Of a stretch of 64,000 bases of DNA, positions 42,386 through 51,435 are shown piece by piece (position 1 is the first letter of the stretch; the number at the start of each line of letters is the position of its first letter). Location: the NCBI GenBank assembly GCA_023412005.1, contig JAEYOE010000014.1, positions 95,788-159,787 on the forward strand, given 5' to 3'. Source of the stretch: Bacillota bacterium. GTDB lineage: Bacteria; Bacillota; Clostridia; Christensenellales; SZUA-584. Position numbers and translations under genes: made by a program. Under the pieces are notes generated by a model, which did no database searches, was not told the DNA's origin, and saw only the letters and a program-made list of their open reading frames with translations.

Positions 42386-43231
42386 TTGCTATCAGTTGCG
42401 AACTTAAGTAAACGATATGAAAAATTCGCGCTCAAAGACGTATCCTTTTCACTGGAACCCGGCTACATCATGGGGTTTGTGGGTAAAAACGGCGCGGGCA
42501 AAACCACCACGCTCAAATCAATGCTGAACCTCGTCCACCCGGACGGCGGCAGCGTGAAGATGTTTGGAATGGACTTTATCCCAAACGAGCTGTCCATCAA
42601 ACAAAACATCTCCTTCATGTTCGGCGGCATTCACTGCTACCCCAAGAAGAAGATCAAAGACATCGCAAGCGTGGTGAAACGCTTTTACAACGAATGGGAC
42701 GAAAATGCTTACGAAGCGTATTTAACACGCTTCGAGCTGGACCCGGAAAAGAAAGTTGATGAGCTGTCGGAAGGCATGAAGGTGAAGTTCAATCTCGCAC
42801 TCGCGCTGTCTCACAATGCCAAGCTGCTGATACTCGACGAACCTTTGAACGGCCTTGACCCCGTCTCTCGGGATGACCTCATCGAGCTGTTCCAAGAGCT
42901 GATTGAGAATGGCGAACGCAGCATCCTCTTCTCCACGCACATCACAAGCGATCTTGACAAATGTGCCGATTACATTACGTTCATTCAGGACGGTGAGATC
43001 ATTGAAAGCAGCACCAAGGACGACCTTCTTGCTTCTTACCGCATTATAAAAGGCACGCCCGAGCAGCTCGAATCGATCGCGGGATGCTTGATCGGCTATA
43101 AAACCAATGCCTTCGGTTTCACCGGCCTTGCTAAAACAGCCCATGTGAGCGGCCGCGATGAATTGACTCTCGAAACGCCAACGCTCGAAGAAATTATGAT
43201 ATTTCACGACAAAAGGGGGACGAAGAAATGA
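42386..43231 (+). CDS. ABC transporter ATP-binding protein
   Basis: 281 residues. Walker A is GKNGAGKTTT, followed by an LSEGMKVKFNLALAL signature, Walker B ILDEPLNGLDP and switch STHITSD. The start is TTG 42386, eight bases after AAGGAGG; an upstream in-frame start lies inside the operator and is unlikely. It is of the drug/antibiotic-efflux type found with YtrA regulators (order ATPase, permease, regulator here). Substrate unknown. Confidence 0.93.
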   Translation: MLSVANLSKRYEKFALKDVSFSLEPGYIMGFVGKNGAGKTTTLKSMLNLVHPDGGSVKMFGMDFIPNELSIKQNISFMFGGIHCYPKKKIKDIASVVKRFYNEWDENAYEAYLTRFELDPEKKVDELSEGMKVKFNLALALSHNAKLLILDEPLNGLDPVSRDDLIELFQELIENGERSILFSTHITSDLDKCADYITFIQDGEIIESSTKDDLLASYRIIKGTPEQLESIAGCLIGYKTNAFGFTGLAKTAHVSGRDELTLETPTLEEIMIFHDKRGTKK

Positions 43232-43866
43232 AGAATATGATTTATAAGGAGCTTCGCCTAACGCTGCATCCGCTGTTTTATGTCGCTTTGCTGTTCGGCG
43301 CATTACTCTTGATACCGCAGTGGCCTTATTTCATCGCGCTGATGTACTTTTTCTTCATCGTTGTGCCGAACATTTTCAGCACAGCTAAAGCGCAGAACGA
43401 CCTTGATTTTTCAGCGTCACTGCCTGTGCGCCGCGGTGATATTGTAAAAGCACGTATCATGTCAATCGTCATATTGGAACTGCTTCAGATCATTGTGGCA
43501 GCGGTTTTTGCAGCCATCAATGTGGCAATTTATCCAATGGGCAATTTCCTTATGGAGCCCAACGCGGCATTTATCGGCTTTGCGCTCATGATGTATGGCA
43601 TCCACAACGTGATACTGTTCCCCATGTTCTACAAAACAGCTTATAAAATTGCGGTGCCGACCATTGCCGCCATCACCGTGTCTGTGCTGTTTGCCTGCGC
43701 AGCGGAAACCGCCGTGCAAATCATTCCTGCCGCGCGTGTGCTGGACGGCAGGCTCAGCACCTGGGCTCATTTTGCCGTGCTGATTTGCGGCATCGTCATA
43801 TTCGCGCTGCTCAATCTGCTGGCCGCAAAAATATCCGTGAAACGGTTTGAGAAAGTTAACATCTGA
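43228..43866 (+). CDS. ABC-2 type permease
   Basis: 212 residues with about six membrane helices. The first cytoplasmic loop reads DLDFSASLPVRRGDIVKARI, usual in ABC-2 permeases that pair with the YtrB-like ATPase (an 'SLPV-R-IV-aR' block). The start overlaps the ATPase stop by four bases (ATGA) and its stop abuts the regulator start. Forms the membrane part of the upstream ATPase. Confidence 0.9.
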   Translation: MKNMIYKELRLTLHPLFYVALLFGALLLIPQWPYFIALMYFFFIVVPNIFSTAKAQNDLDFSASLPVRRGDIVKARIMSIVILELLQIIVAAVFAAINVAIYPMGNFLMEPNAAFIGFALMMYGIHNVILFPMFYKTAYKIAVPTIAAITVSVLFACAAETAVQIIPAARVLDGRLSTWAHFAVLICGIVIFALLNLLAAKISVKRFEKVNI

Positions 43867-44240
43867 TGAACATCGTGATATCGAACACGTCGGAAAAACC
43901 GATTTATCAGCAGCTGTTTGAGCAGATTTCCTCGCAGATCATCAAAGGCGAGCTGGCGGTTGATACCTGCCTCCCGCCAATTCGCACGGTTGCCAAAGAA
44001 CTGCGCATCAGCGTGATCACCGTGAAAAAAGCGTGGGAAGAGCTGGAACGTATGGGCTTCATCTATTCAATGGTAGGGCGCGGCTGCTTTGTGGCGCCGC
44101 TGCACCGTAACGACATTGACGAAAAGCGCGACGCGATGGTGATGGAAAGGCTTCATAAGGATATCGCTTATTACAAGGCGCTGGGGCTTAACAAGCAAGA
44201 TTTCATAAAGTTGATAGACCGCCATTACAATGACGCATAA
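43866..44240 (+). CDS. GntR-family repressor (YtrA type)
   Basis: 124 residues. The winged helix is EKPIYQQLFEQISSQIIKGELAVDTCLPPIRTVAKELRISVITVKKAWEELERMGFIYSMVGRGCFV. The C-terminal tail is short (about 45 residues) and lacks a metabolite-binding domain, as in the YtrA subgroup, which responds to cell-envelope antibiotics. Start ATG 43866 overlaps the permease stop. Probably represses its own operon through the palindrome at 42339-42367. Confidence 0.92.
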   Translation: MNIVISNTSEKPIYQQLFEQISSQIIKGELAVDTCLPPIRTVAKELRISVITVKKAWEELERMGFIYSMVGRGCFVAPLHRNDIDEKRDAMVMERLHKDIAYYKALGLNKQDFIKLIDRHYNDA

Positions 44241-44269
44241 GCGTAAGTCAACGCGGCAGTAAGCTCTGT

Positions 44270-45052
44270 TTACTCATCCAGGCTTGGCGCTGTGTCGGCT
44301 GACGCCTTCGTATGCTGCGAAAGTAACGGGTACATTTCTTTTGTGCCCGCTTTTTCATCGCCGTGCAGTTTTGCGCTTTCCAGCTGCGTCATCAACGAAT
44401 TGAGCACGGTGCCGATCTGCCCGAATTCATCTGTTCTTCTGCTATTGCAGCGCAGTGAGAAGTCGCTCTTCTCCATCTTCGCCGCTGTATTGTTAAGCTG
44501 TTTTAATGGACGCGCAATACATGCAGAAAAAACACAGGCAAAAATCACAAACGCCGCCGCGACAACGATACCGGCGTACATAAAAAACTGTTTAAACGTA
44601 TCGGTAATTCTATTCATGCTGGCGTATGAAACGCGGCCCAGCAGCAGCGCGCCGTCGCTTAACTGCGTTAAATATGATAGCCATTTGTTCGCACCCTTCG
44701 CCGAAGTCGTCTCAAAGAAGGTGCCGACCTTATCCTGTGTCATGCTGGCGTAAACGCTCTGGCGACCCAGCATGCCGTGTGTGTTCTGGCCGCTGAATAT
44801 GCCCTTGGCTGCGTTGGCATAGTGCAGCGCCACGCCGTACTCGTTGTCAAACGCGTCGATCACCACGCTCATATCGCCGCCGTCATCAATCTGCTGTGCC
44901 GCCCCGTTGGTGCATTCCAGCAAAATCTGCCGCTGTTGATTCTTGTAATAATTGGGAATTACCCATACGCTGACAAGATACCCCGCCAGACAGACGGCAA
45001 CACAAAAGCTCAGCATGCTGATAATCATTCGTTTGAACAGCGTCTTTTTCAT
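44270..45052 (-). CDS. HAMP-domain membrane sensor lacking a kinase domain
   Basis: 260 residues. Membrane helix 1 (MIISMLSFCVAVCLAGYLVSVWVI), an exterior sensory region of about 120 residues, helix 2 (MYAGIVVAAAFVIFACVFSACI), then a HAMP domain (RPLKQLNNTAAKMEKSDFSLRC...DEFGQIGTVLNSLM). The protein ends about 25 residues later, with no histidine-kinase, cyclase or chemotaxis module. The start is ATG 45052 with GAGGT five bases upstream; a longer frame lacks a site. Either a truncated histidine kinase or an adaptor that works with another protein. Located between the ABC operon and the second M56 gene. Confidence 0.75.
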   Translation of the reverse strand: MKKTLFKRMIISMLSFCVAVCLAGYLVSVWVIPNYYKNQQRQILLECTNGAAQQIDDGGDMSVVIDAFDNEYGVALHYANAAKGIFSGQNTHGMLGRQSVYASMTQDKVGTFFETTSAKGANKWLSYLTQLSDGALLLGRVSYASMNRITDTFKQFFMYAGIVVAAAFVIFACVFSACIARPLKQLNNTAAKMEKSDFSLRCNSRRTDEFGQIGTVLNSLMTQLESAKLHGDEKAGTKEMYPLLSQHTKASADTAPSLDE

Positions 45053-45166
45053 ATGCGACCTCAGGAAATTAATCAGTAGATACAGCGATGAAATACCGAA
45101 GTATCCGTTCTTCATTATATCACAAATATTAACAGATGGAACACGGGAGTTTTCGCCCGTGTTTTG

Positions 45167-45202
45167 AATAAAGAAAAGGCAGAGAATCCATTTCCCTGCC
45201 TT
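45167..45202 (-). terminator. Terminator of the second BlaI/M56 pair
   Basis: AAGGCAG (45176-45182) pairs with CTGCCTT (45196-45202); a T-rich run follows on the - strand. A second hairpin (ACACGGG/CCCGTGT, 45141-45162) lies next to it. Confidence 0.7.
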
Positions 45203-45229
45203 AATGTATCAATCGCGGCCTGTCTGCCG

Positions 45230-47794
45230 CTATTCATTATTTGAAAGCCTCTCCTCCCTGTTCTGCAACATTTCCAATATGCCCGGCATAAGAATGCCGG
45301 TTCCGTCAATCGCATTGATCATGAATTCTTCTTCGTTGCCGCGGCTCCATTTATCTGATTGGTCATACATCATCTCTTCCTGCGCCTTGATATGCCACGC
45401 GGGCACGATCAGCACGCGCTCCGGATCATCCTTCGCGTTGATATATGTGGTCACCAAACGCATTTCTTTGATATTAACCCGCTTCTTTTGATCTGGCCAT
45501 GCCCCACTCATAAAGTAAATGTGATCGAGGATACGCTGTTTCATGTCATCAATCGGCATTAGTGTGGTGTCTTCCGCCACGCGTTCGACCACCTGAGCCA
45601 TACTGCTCCACGAAAAACTCTCTACCCCTTCCTCACTGATAAGCACCGTCACTCCCTCCAGATCAAACGGTGCGCAGTACAGTTCGGAATAGTCCTGCTC
45701 TTGTGAGAACCCGCCGCCACGCTGCGCAAGCGAAGGGATGCCGCCGCATTCGCGTACAAATTCTACATAGCAGCCGGGTATTGTGTTATCTTCATTGCCG
45801 CGTTCCCTGGAGAACATCGCCTTCTCATAGCTCTTGAGCTGCATGCCTTCTATGCCCAGCTCCTCCAGCAGGCCAACTGCTTTGTCTGCCGCGACGCGTA
45901 GATCTATGTTGTTTTTCTTCATACTCTCAAGCCCGGCGTCCACAAATTCACGCTGCCTTGCCATATCCTTATCCCACAAGCCGCCGTCTTTATCCGCACC
46001 CGGTGGACGGTTCTCCATTTCCCGCTTGAGTTCCTCGTCATACCAGGTAAAATAGCTTTCCATATCACAGCCGCCGCTGTAACGCGAGTAAGCAAAGCTC
46101 GATCTATTAATTTTCCCTTTTCCATAGCGAGTGGCGTAAACAGACCCATATCGGCTGCCATCCGGCAATTCTATTGAGACGTTAATCGTATCTTCCCCGT
46201 AATCCCTTCTCGGCTCTCCTGTCTCGTAATCGGTCTCATACGTAAATATCGGTTCCACATATGTATAAGTATGGGTTTCGGGCGCCTTCGCCAACTTGCT
46301 CTCAACCTCCTTAATATATCCACGGATAGATTCGGGGGTTTCGCCGTCACCGCCATTCAGTACATCCTGCAGGCTCTTTTTTAAATTAATGAGTTCTTCT
46401 TCATACTCCGATTTTAGTCTCACATATTCGCCGGAATAGAATTTGGTTCCCGGCTCCGTGAAAAACGCGATCAAGTCGTTCACTTTCTCCTGCGTGAGCA
46501 CAACACGTTCGAGCCGTTCAACCGGATAAGCGGCCGCTTCGGGCATCAGGATATCCGCATCCACCTCAATGGAAAAAACATCATTCTTTTTGACTGATTC
46601 CGTCCAATGCTCATTAGCCGAATAAACTACCGGTTCAACGGTGTTCTTCTCAACCGGCAGCGGCGCAACGGTTTCCAGAATTGCTTCTTTGGGTATATCC
46701 TCCACTTTGTTCACAATCACCGGCTTATCGGGCGTCGGCTGACATGCGGTGGTAAAACAGCATACAATCATCACACCTGCGAGCAGCAACGCGGTCAGCT
46801 TCACATGCCATTGGCTCTTTTGCTTCATATAAATCCCTCTGATGCGCTTTTCAGCGCCTTTCCGCGTGCCGCCCAGCGCCATACCCAGCACCATCTGCGT
46901 TTCAGGTACGCTATTGTACATCGCTATCAACGAGCGCGCATAAACCCCCTTCTCAACCGGGCTCAAGCGCCTGGTCACACTGCTGTCGCAGGCCGTTTCG
47001 ATATCGTCACGAATGATTCTTTCCGCCAAATGCACCACGGGATTGAACCAATAGACGATGCGCAGCGCGAGCAGCAGCATCGCGAAAAGCTGGTCTTTTC
47101 TCTTAAAGTGTGTCAGTTCGTGCATCAGTGCCAATTTCACATTCTCATGCGCCATTTCAAGCATGCTGACCGGTACCAACACCATGGATGGGAATAACAA
47201 CGCTGGGCTTTGCGTAAAGCGCTGTACACTGAGACGCACACACCCGCTTACTTTCAGCTCGCTACGGCATTCATCGAATAATGCTTCAAGTGCTTCTGGG
47301 GGCTGCATAGCGTCGCGCCGAAGCTTACGGCGAATTCGGCTGTACCCGCATACCGCCATACCGGCACAGACGACCATGCCCGCAATCCACCCACCAATGA
47401 GCGCCGCCGCCCAGTCGATTTTTAGCGGTGCGGCTGAATTGGCGGGTGCTGGCATGGTCTCACGGCTTGCTGCCTGAGCGGCGTATGGTTTGGGCAACGC
47501 AGTCGTCGGCTGACTGTTAACTTCGGGCCTTGGCTGCAGGCTCTGTGTCGTTTCAGTCTGCGCCGCTTCGTCGGCACGGTTGTCCAGCTGTATCGTTTCA
47601 CCCGGCAGCGTAAAGAAATGCACCGAGGCATCAAAAGTCACCGGCAGCATCAGCCGCATAATCAGCAGCATCCAAACAGCCAAATGCAAAGCCGGAGACA
47701 GCTTGCCTTTGAACAGCTTTTTAAACAACAGTGTCACGGCGAACAAAATGGCTGAGTACACCGTTATTTCCAACAATACATTTAATATCGTCAT
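45230..47794 (-). CDS. M56 (BlaR1-type) membrane metalloprotease with unusual exterior domain (copy 2)
   Basis: 854 residues. The N-terminus (TILNVLLEITVYSAILFAVTLLFKKLF) and HELTH zinc motif (residues 225-229) with NPVVH and DIETACD match the copy at 3.3 kb. The later ILVAGV/TTACQPTPDKPVIVNK segment is shared almost word for word between the two proteins. The exterior domain (about 390-854) is homologous but diverged. ATG 47794 is chosen because it begins one base after the BlaI stop and is preceded by GGAGGA; a longer frame to 47833 would overlap it. Presumed sensor-protease for the adjacent repressor. Confidence 0.88.
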   Translation of the reverse strand: MTILNVLLEITVYSAILFAVTLLFKKLFKGKLSPALHLAVWMLLIMRLMLPVTFDASVHFFTLPGETIQLDNRADEAAQTETTQSLQPRPEVNSQPTTALPKPYAAQAASRETMPAPANSAAPLKIDWAAALIGGWIAGMVVCAGMAVCGYSRIRRKLRRDAMQPPEALEALFDECRSELKVSGCVRLSVQRFTQSPALLFPSMVLVPVSMLEMAHENVKLALMHELTHFKRKDQLFAMLLLALRIVYWFNPVVHLAERIIRDDIETACDSSVTRRLSPVEKGVYARSLIAMYNSVPETQMVLGMALGGTRKGAEKRIRGIYMKQKSQWHVKLTALLLAGVMIVCCFTTACQPTPDKPVIVNKVEDIPKEAILETVAPLPVEKNTVEPVVYSANEHWTESVKKNDVFSIEVDADILMPEAAAYPVERLERVVLTQEKVNDLIAFFTEPGTKFYSGEYVRLKSEYEEELINLKKSLQDVLNGGDGETPESIRGYIKEVESKLAKAPETHTYTYVEPIFTYETDYETGEPRRDYGEDTINVSIELPDGSRYGSVYATRYGKGKINRSSFAYSRYSGGCDMESYFTWYDEELKREMENRPPGADKDGGLWDKDMARQREFVDAGLESMKKNNIDLRVAADKAVGLLEELGIEGMQLKSYEKAMFSRERGNEDNTIPGCYVEFVRECGGIPSLAQRGGGFSQEQDYSELYCAPFDLEGVTVLISEEGVESFSWSSMAQVVERVAEDTTLMPIDDMKQRILDHIYFMSGAWPDQKKRVNIKEMRLVTTYINAKDDPERVLIVPAWHIKAQEEMMYDQSDKWSRGNEEEFMINAIDGTGILMPGILEMLQNREERLSNNE

Positions 47795-47795
47795 G

Positions 47796-48191
47796 CTACT
47801 TGTCCTCCGGCGCTTCGCGCTCCGCTTGTTCAAGCTCGTCTATCAGCTTTTTTAAATCGTCTCTGTCTTTCTTGGTGAGGCTTCCTTCCTTGATCATGTT
47901 GGAAAGAAAGATGCGCGCGCTGTCGCCAGTCATACGCGACATCAGCGAACGGCTTTCATTCACGGCACACTGGGCACGCGCCACCAGCGGGAAGTAAGAG
48001 CGACTGTTTCGAATGGTGTCGTAGCCGATATACCCCTCGTCAGTCAGTATTTTAAGATACGTTGAGAACGTGCTCTTTTTCCAGTCGACCTTGCTGCCCA
48101 TGGTGTCCATAATTTCCGACAGAAACATCGGGCTTTTCCCCCACAATGTTTCCATCACCATCCATTCGGCTTTAGAGAGATTCTCTTTCAT
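47796..48191 (-). CDS. BlaI/MecI-family winged-helix repressor (copy 2)
   Basis: 131 residues, homologous to the repressor at 2.9 kb: AEWMVMETLWGKSPMFLSEIMDTMGSKVDWKKSTFSTYLKILTDEGYIG is the winged helix, and LKKLIDELEQAE the C-terminal end. Start ATG 48191 follows GGGGG. Linked by one base to the M56 gene. A palindrome 49 bases upstream is a candidate operator. Confidence 0.92.
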   Translation of the reverse strand: MKENLSKAEWMVMETLWGKSPMFLSEIMDTMGSKVDWKKSTFSTYLKILTDEGYIGYDTIRNSRSYFPLVARAQCAVNESRSLMSRMTGDSARIFLSNMIKEGSLTKKDRDDLKKLIDELEQAEREAPEDK

Positions 48192-48507
48192 ACGATACGC
48201 CCCCGGTTAATAAAATTCGTCTAATCAGTTCGTCATCATGTCTAATATTTTAGACACTCTTTCTTTACGTGTCAAGATAATTTGTAATAATTTAATATTT
48301 AATTCCATAAGTTATTATCTGAACATATTTTCATATGAAAACCATGTGTGCATTTTGACAAGTTATTTATTGACACCTCTTCCGGCGCAGCGCGCCACCT
48401 TCTTCTCAAAGGAGAAGGCTTATCACTACGCGAAAAAAAGAACTACGAAAACAAAAAAGAGAACAACACACTCAGCGCTGTTCCCCGTTATAAAACGATA
48501 TTCTATG
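48192..48507. other. Intergenic region between the BlaI pair and ABC-F gene
   Basis: About 316 bases without a gene. Two elements are visible. The candidate operator (48240-48255) has GTCTAAT half-sites at 48219-48225 and 48240-48246. Around 48363-48420 lies a GC-rich stretch with a hairpin (CTTCTC-AAAG-GAGAAG) that resembles dispersed intergenic repeats in clostridia. The remainder is AT-rich with nothing recognised. Confidence 0.5.
48240..48255 (-). promoter_or_regulatory. Candidate operator of the second BlaI/M56 pair
   Basis: GTCTAATATTTTAGAC, symmetric at 14 of 16 positions, about 50 bases upstream of the BlaI start. A further GTCTAAT half-site lies at 48219-48225. Confidence 0.5.
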
Positions 48508-50127
48508 CTATTCGGCCCCGTACTGCGCGCGCAGCGCATCCACCTCGGGGTTCTCGATGTATTCATCGAAGCTCTCGCGGCGGTCAATCAGGTATCCGGG
48601 CAGTATCTCCATCACGCGGTTCGCGACCGTCTGCATAATCTGATGGTCGTGCGAGGTGAACAGCATCACGCCTTTATATTCCGTCATGCCTTCGTTCAGC
48701 GCCGTGATCGCTTCAAGATCAAGATGATTCGTCGGCTCATCCAGAATCAGCACATTCGCACCCGATAGCATCATTTTGGCGAGCATGCACCGCACCTTCT
48801 CTCCGCCCGACAAAACCTTGGCCTGCTTCATGGCTTCCTCGCCCGAGAACAGCATGCGCCCGAGCCAGCCGCGCACGGTGGCTTCGTATTTATCTTCGGA
48901 GAACTGGCGCATCCAGTCCACCAGCGACAGCTCCACACCGTCAAAATACGCCGAGTTGTCTGCAGGCAAGTAAGCCCGGCTGATTGTGACGCCCCATTTG
49001 TAGGAGCCTTCGTCCGGTTCCATCTCGCCCATCAATATTTGAAACAGCGTGGTGCGCGCGACCTCATCCTTGCCCGCAAACGCGATTTTGTCTCCGGCCT
49101 GCACAATGAAGCTCACATTATCGAGCACCTTGCGCCCGCCAATTGTTTTGCTGATGCCGTTCACTTCGAGTATGTCGTTGCCCACCTCGCGGTCCGGCTT
49201 GAAATGCACGAACGGATAGCGCCGTGACGACGGCGCGAAATTGTCCATCTGCAAATTATCCAGCATCTTTTTGCGCGATGTGGCCTGCTTCGATTTGGAG
49301 GCGTTCGCGCTGAACCGGCGGATGAACTCCTCCAGCTCCTTCGCCTTTTGCTCGGTGCGCTTGCGCTCGTCCTTCAGCTGCCTGGCGGCAAGCTGTGTGT
49401 ATTCGTACCAGAAGTCGTAGTTGCCCACGTACATCTGTATTTTGCCGTAGTCGATATCCACGATGTGCGTGCACACCTTGTTTAAAAAGTGACGGTCGTG
49501 CGACACCACAATCACGGTGTTCTCAAAGTCCATCAGGAAGTTTTCGAGCCATGTGATGGCGTGCAGGTCTAAGTTGTTTGTCGGCTCGTCGAGCAGCAGG
49601 TTATCGGGCTTGGCAAACAGTGCCTGCGCGAGCAGCACCTTCACCTTGCGCGGGCCGTCGAGCTCCGCCATTTTCATATCATGGTATTCACCGGTGATGC
49701 CAAGGCCGTTTAATAATATTTCCGCGTCGGATTCGGCGTTCCAGCCGTCGAGTTCAGAGAATTCGCCTTCCAGCTCCGCGAGCTTTAAGCCGTCGTCGTC
49801 GTTAAAATCCTCTTTGGCGTACAGTGCGTCCTTCTCTTTGATGATTTCATGCAGCCGCTCGTGCCCCATGATGACTGTTTCACGCACGGTGAATTCGTCG
49901 AAAGCGAAGTGATCCTGCCGCAGCACCGCGATACGCTGCCCCGGCGTGACGCTGACGTCGCCATTGTTGGGCTCAATTTCGCCCGACAGTATTTTTAGAA
50001 ATGTGGATTTCCCGGTGCCGTTTGCGCCGATCAGCCCGTAGCAGTTGCCTGCTGAAAACTGTACGCTGACGTTTTTAAAGAGCGCGCGGCCGCCGTATTG
50101 AAGGGATACCCCTTGTGCACTGATCAT
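48508..50127 (-). CDS. ABC-F family ATPase (translation factor/ribosome protection type)
   Basis: 539 residues with two fused ABC ATPase domains and no membrane segment. First domain: GANGTGKSTFLK (Walker A) and LLLDEPTNNLDLHAITWLE. The linker (about 240-300) is rich in charged residues, the interdomain region that reaches the peptidyl-transferase centre in this family. Second domain: DEVARTTLFQI (unusual Walker A, with GKS replaced) and LILDEPTNHLDLEAI with an LSGGEKVRC signature. The non-canonical second P-loop is notable. It could be a housekeeping EttA/YbiT-like factor or a resistance ABC-F. Confidence 0.92.
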   Translation of the reverse strand: MISAQGVSLQYGGRALFKNVSVQFSAGNCYGLIGANGTGKSTFLKILSGEIEPNNGDVSVTPGQRIAVLRQDHFAFDEFTVRETVIMGHERLHEIIKEKDALYAKEDFNDDDGLKLAELEGEFSELDGWNAESDAEILLNGLGITGEYHDMKMAELDGPRKVKVLLAQALFAKPDNLLLDEPTNNLDLHAITWLENFLMDFENTVIVVSHDRHFLNKVCTHIVDIDYGKIQMYVGNYDFWYEYTQLAARQLKDERKRTEQKAKELEEFIRRFSANASKSKQATSRKKMLDNLQMDNFAPSSRRYPFVHFKPDREVGNDILEVNGISKTIGGRKVLDNVSFIVQAGDKIAFAGKDEVARTTLFQILMGEMEPDEGSYKWGVTISRAYLPADNSAYFDGVELSLVDWMRQFSEDKYEATVRGWLGRMLFSGEEAMKQAKVLSGGEKVRCMLAKMMLSGANVLILDEPTNHLDLEAITALNEGMTEYKGVMLFTSHDHQIMQTVANRVMEILPGYLIDRRESFDEYIENPEVDALRAQYGAE

Positions 50128-50248
50128 TGATTCTTATCTGTCTCCTCTTTTAAATTGCCGGTTTATGATAACATAGGATTAGAGATTTGACCAGTAAAGC
50201 AGCACATTTATTCGATAAATGAGTATTAGACGGTATACCGAATTGCGC

Positions 50249-51379
50249 CTATTCTGCTTTACCATTAATAAAAGCATTCAGCACTGATGACTCAGCAATA
50301 TCGTAAACAACCAGCAGATAACAACGTGTGCGATCATAATACGTCGAAAAATGGCCGAAGGCTCCCTTTTCTCCTTCTTCAATAAACACCAAGCAGTTAT
50401 CCTGCGCCTCCAAAGTGCAGGCACCGATTTGGTTAATGTCTTTTTCTGGATCTAATGAGCCTGTTTGTATCAAACCATAATAATGCCCGCCCGGGCTTAT
50501 AAAATAGCGGTAACCCCGGTTATTATCGTTCGTAATCTCCTCACAGCCGGTTTGTTCGCAGAACGTTTTGATGAATGTTTCAAATTCTTGGGGCGATGTG
50601 TTATGTGAAATGATATCCTTTGCAATGTAGTCATTGAACCCCGATATTTTATTCTCATAGTTTTCTATCGCTTTTTGTATGAAATAAAAATTAACCAGCT
50701 GCAGCTTCAAAACGCCACTTGAATACGCATCAGCCATAAGGCCATCTGTTAGAAAATCCTCAACGTTTTTATCCCCTGTAATATCATCATCATTAATGTT
50801 AAAATAATCGCGCAGAAAATCAGCATTTAAACAAACCATTTCTCCCTTAGTGCTTAACAATTCCCGTCCGCAAATCAAATTGACGTTCTGAATAAACTCA
50901 TCCCAACCTTTCGGAAAGCCTCCGTATAACGAAACCCCACACGTTTGTTCGCCGTTCTCATCAATATAGTCCAAGTTCACAAAAGCTGATAGTTCACCTT
51001 CAGACTCGCTGCTTTGAGGTAGGCTTTTCACGTAATCGACAAAATAACCATACAAACCGTCTGCTTTTTTATAGTCAGGCTCTATTTTTTTGGAGCTTGA
51101 ATATGATCCGTACTTGCTGTCATAATCAGGACAGTAAAAATCGTATGGATATCTGATATGATAGATATGATTTTCATTTTCAATAAAACTATAAACCACC
51201 AGACCTGTAATTCTATTTTCGGGTGGCTGATTTGACTGATACATACTGGGTTCTTCCGTATTCTGTTGTAAGGATTGAACGGGACTATAACCGCATCCAA
51301 CACAAGACATCAGCAAAGCAACAAAACAAATCAACACTATTTTTCGACATAATTTAGACAGTTCTGTTAACGAAAACAA
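50249..51379 (-). CDS. Hypothetical lipoprotein
   Basis: About 376 residues. An N-terminal signal ending in LMSCVGC gives lipobox-like cysteines, so the protein should be membrane-anchored on the outside. The rest is a soluble domain with no repeats or known motif that I recognise. It has many Tyr/Asp residues and one long segment ending in FIEEGEKGAFGHFSTYYDRTRCYLLVVYD. The start is TTG: AGGAGG is followed five bases later by TTG 51382 and then TTG 51379; I took the second. An upstream in-frame TTG overlaps the ribosome site. Next to an unrelated RNA methyltransferase gene. Confidence 0.65.
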   Translation of the reverse strand: MFSLTELSKLCRKIVLICFVALLMSCVGCGYSPVQSLQQNTEEPSMYQSNQPPENRITGLVVYSFIENENHIYHIRYPYDFYCPDYDSKYGSYSSSKKIEPDYKKADGLYGYFVDYVKSLPQSSESEGELSAFVNLDYIDENGEQTCGVSLYGGFPKGWDEFIQNVNLICGRELLSTKGEMVCLNADFLRDYFNINDDDITGDKNVEDFLTDGLMADAYSSGVLKLQLVNFYFIQKAIENYENKISGFNDYIAKDIISHNTSPQEFETFIKTFCEQTGCEEITNDNNRGYRYFISPGGHYYGLIQTGSLDPEKDINQIGACTLEAQDNCLVFIEEGEKGAFGHFSTYYDRTRCYLLVVYDIAESSVLNAFINGKAE

Positions 51380-51435
51380 CAAGGTTTCCTCCTGCAAATT
51401 TTTCGTGCTTTAAACTGTAACATGCCTCACTGAAG

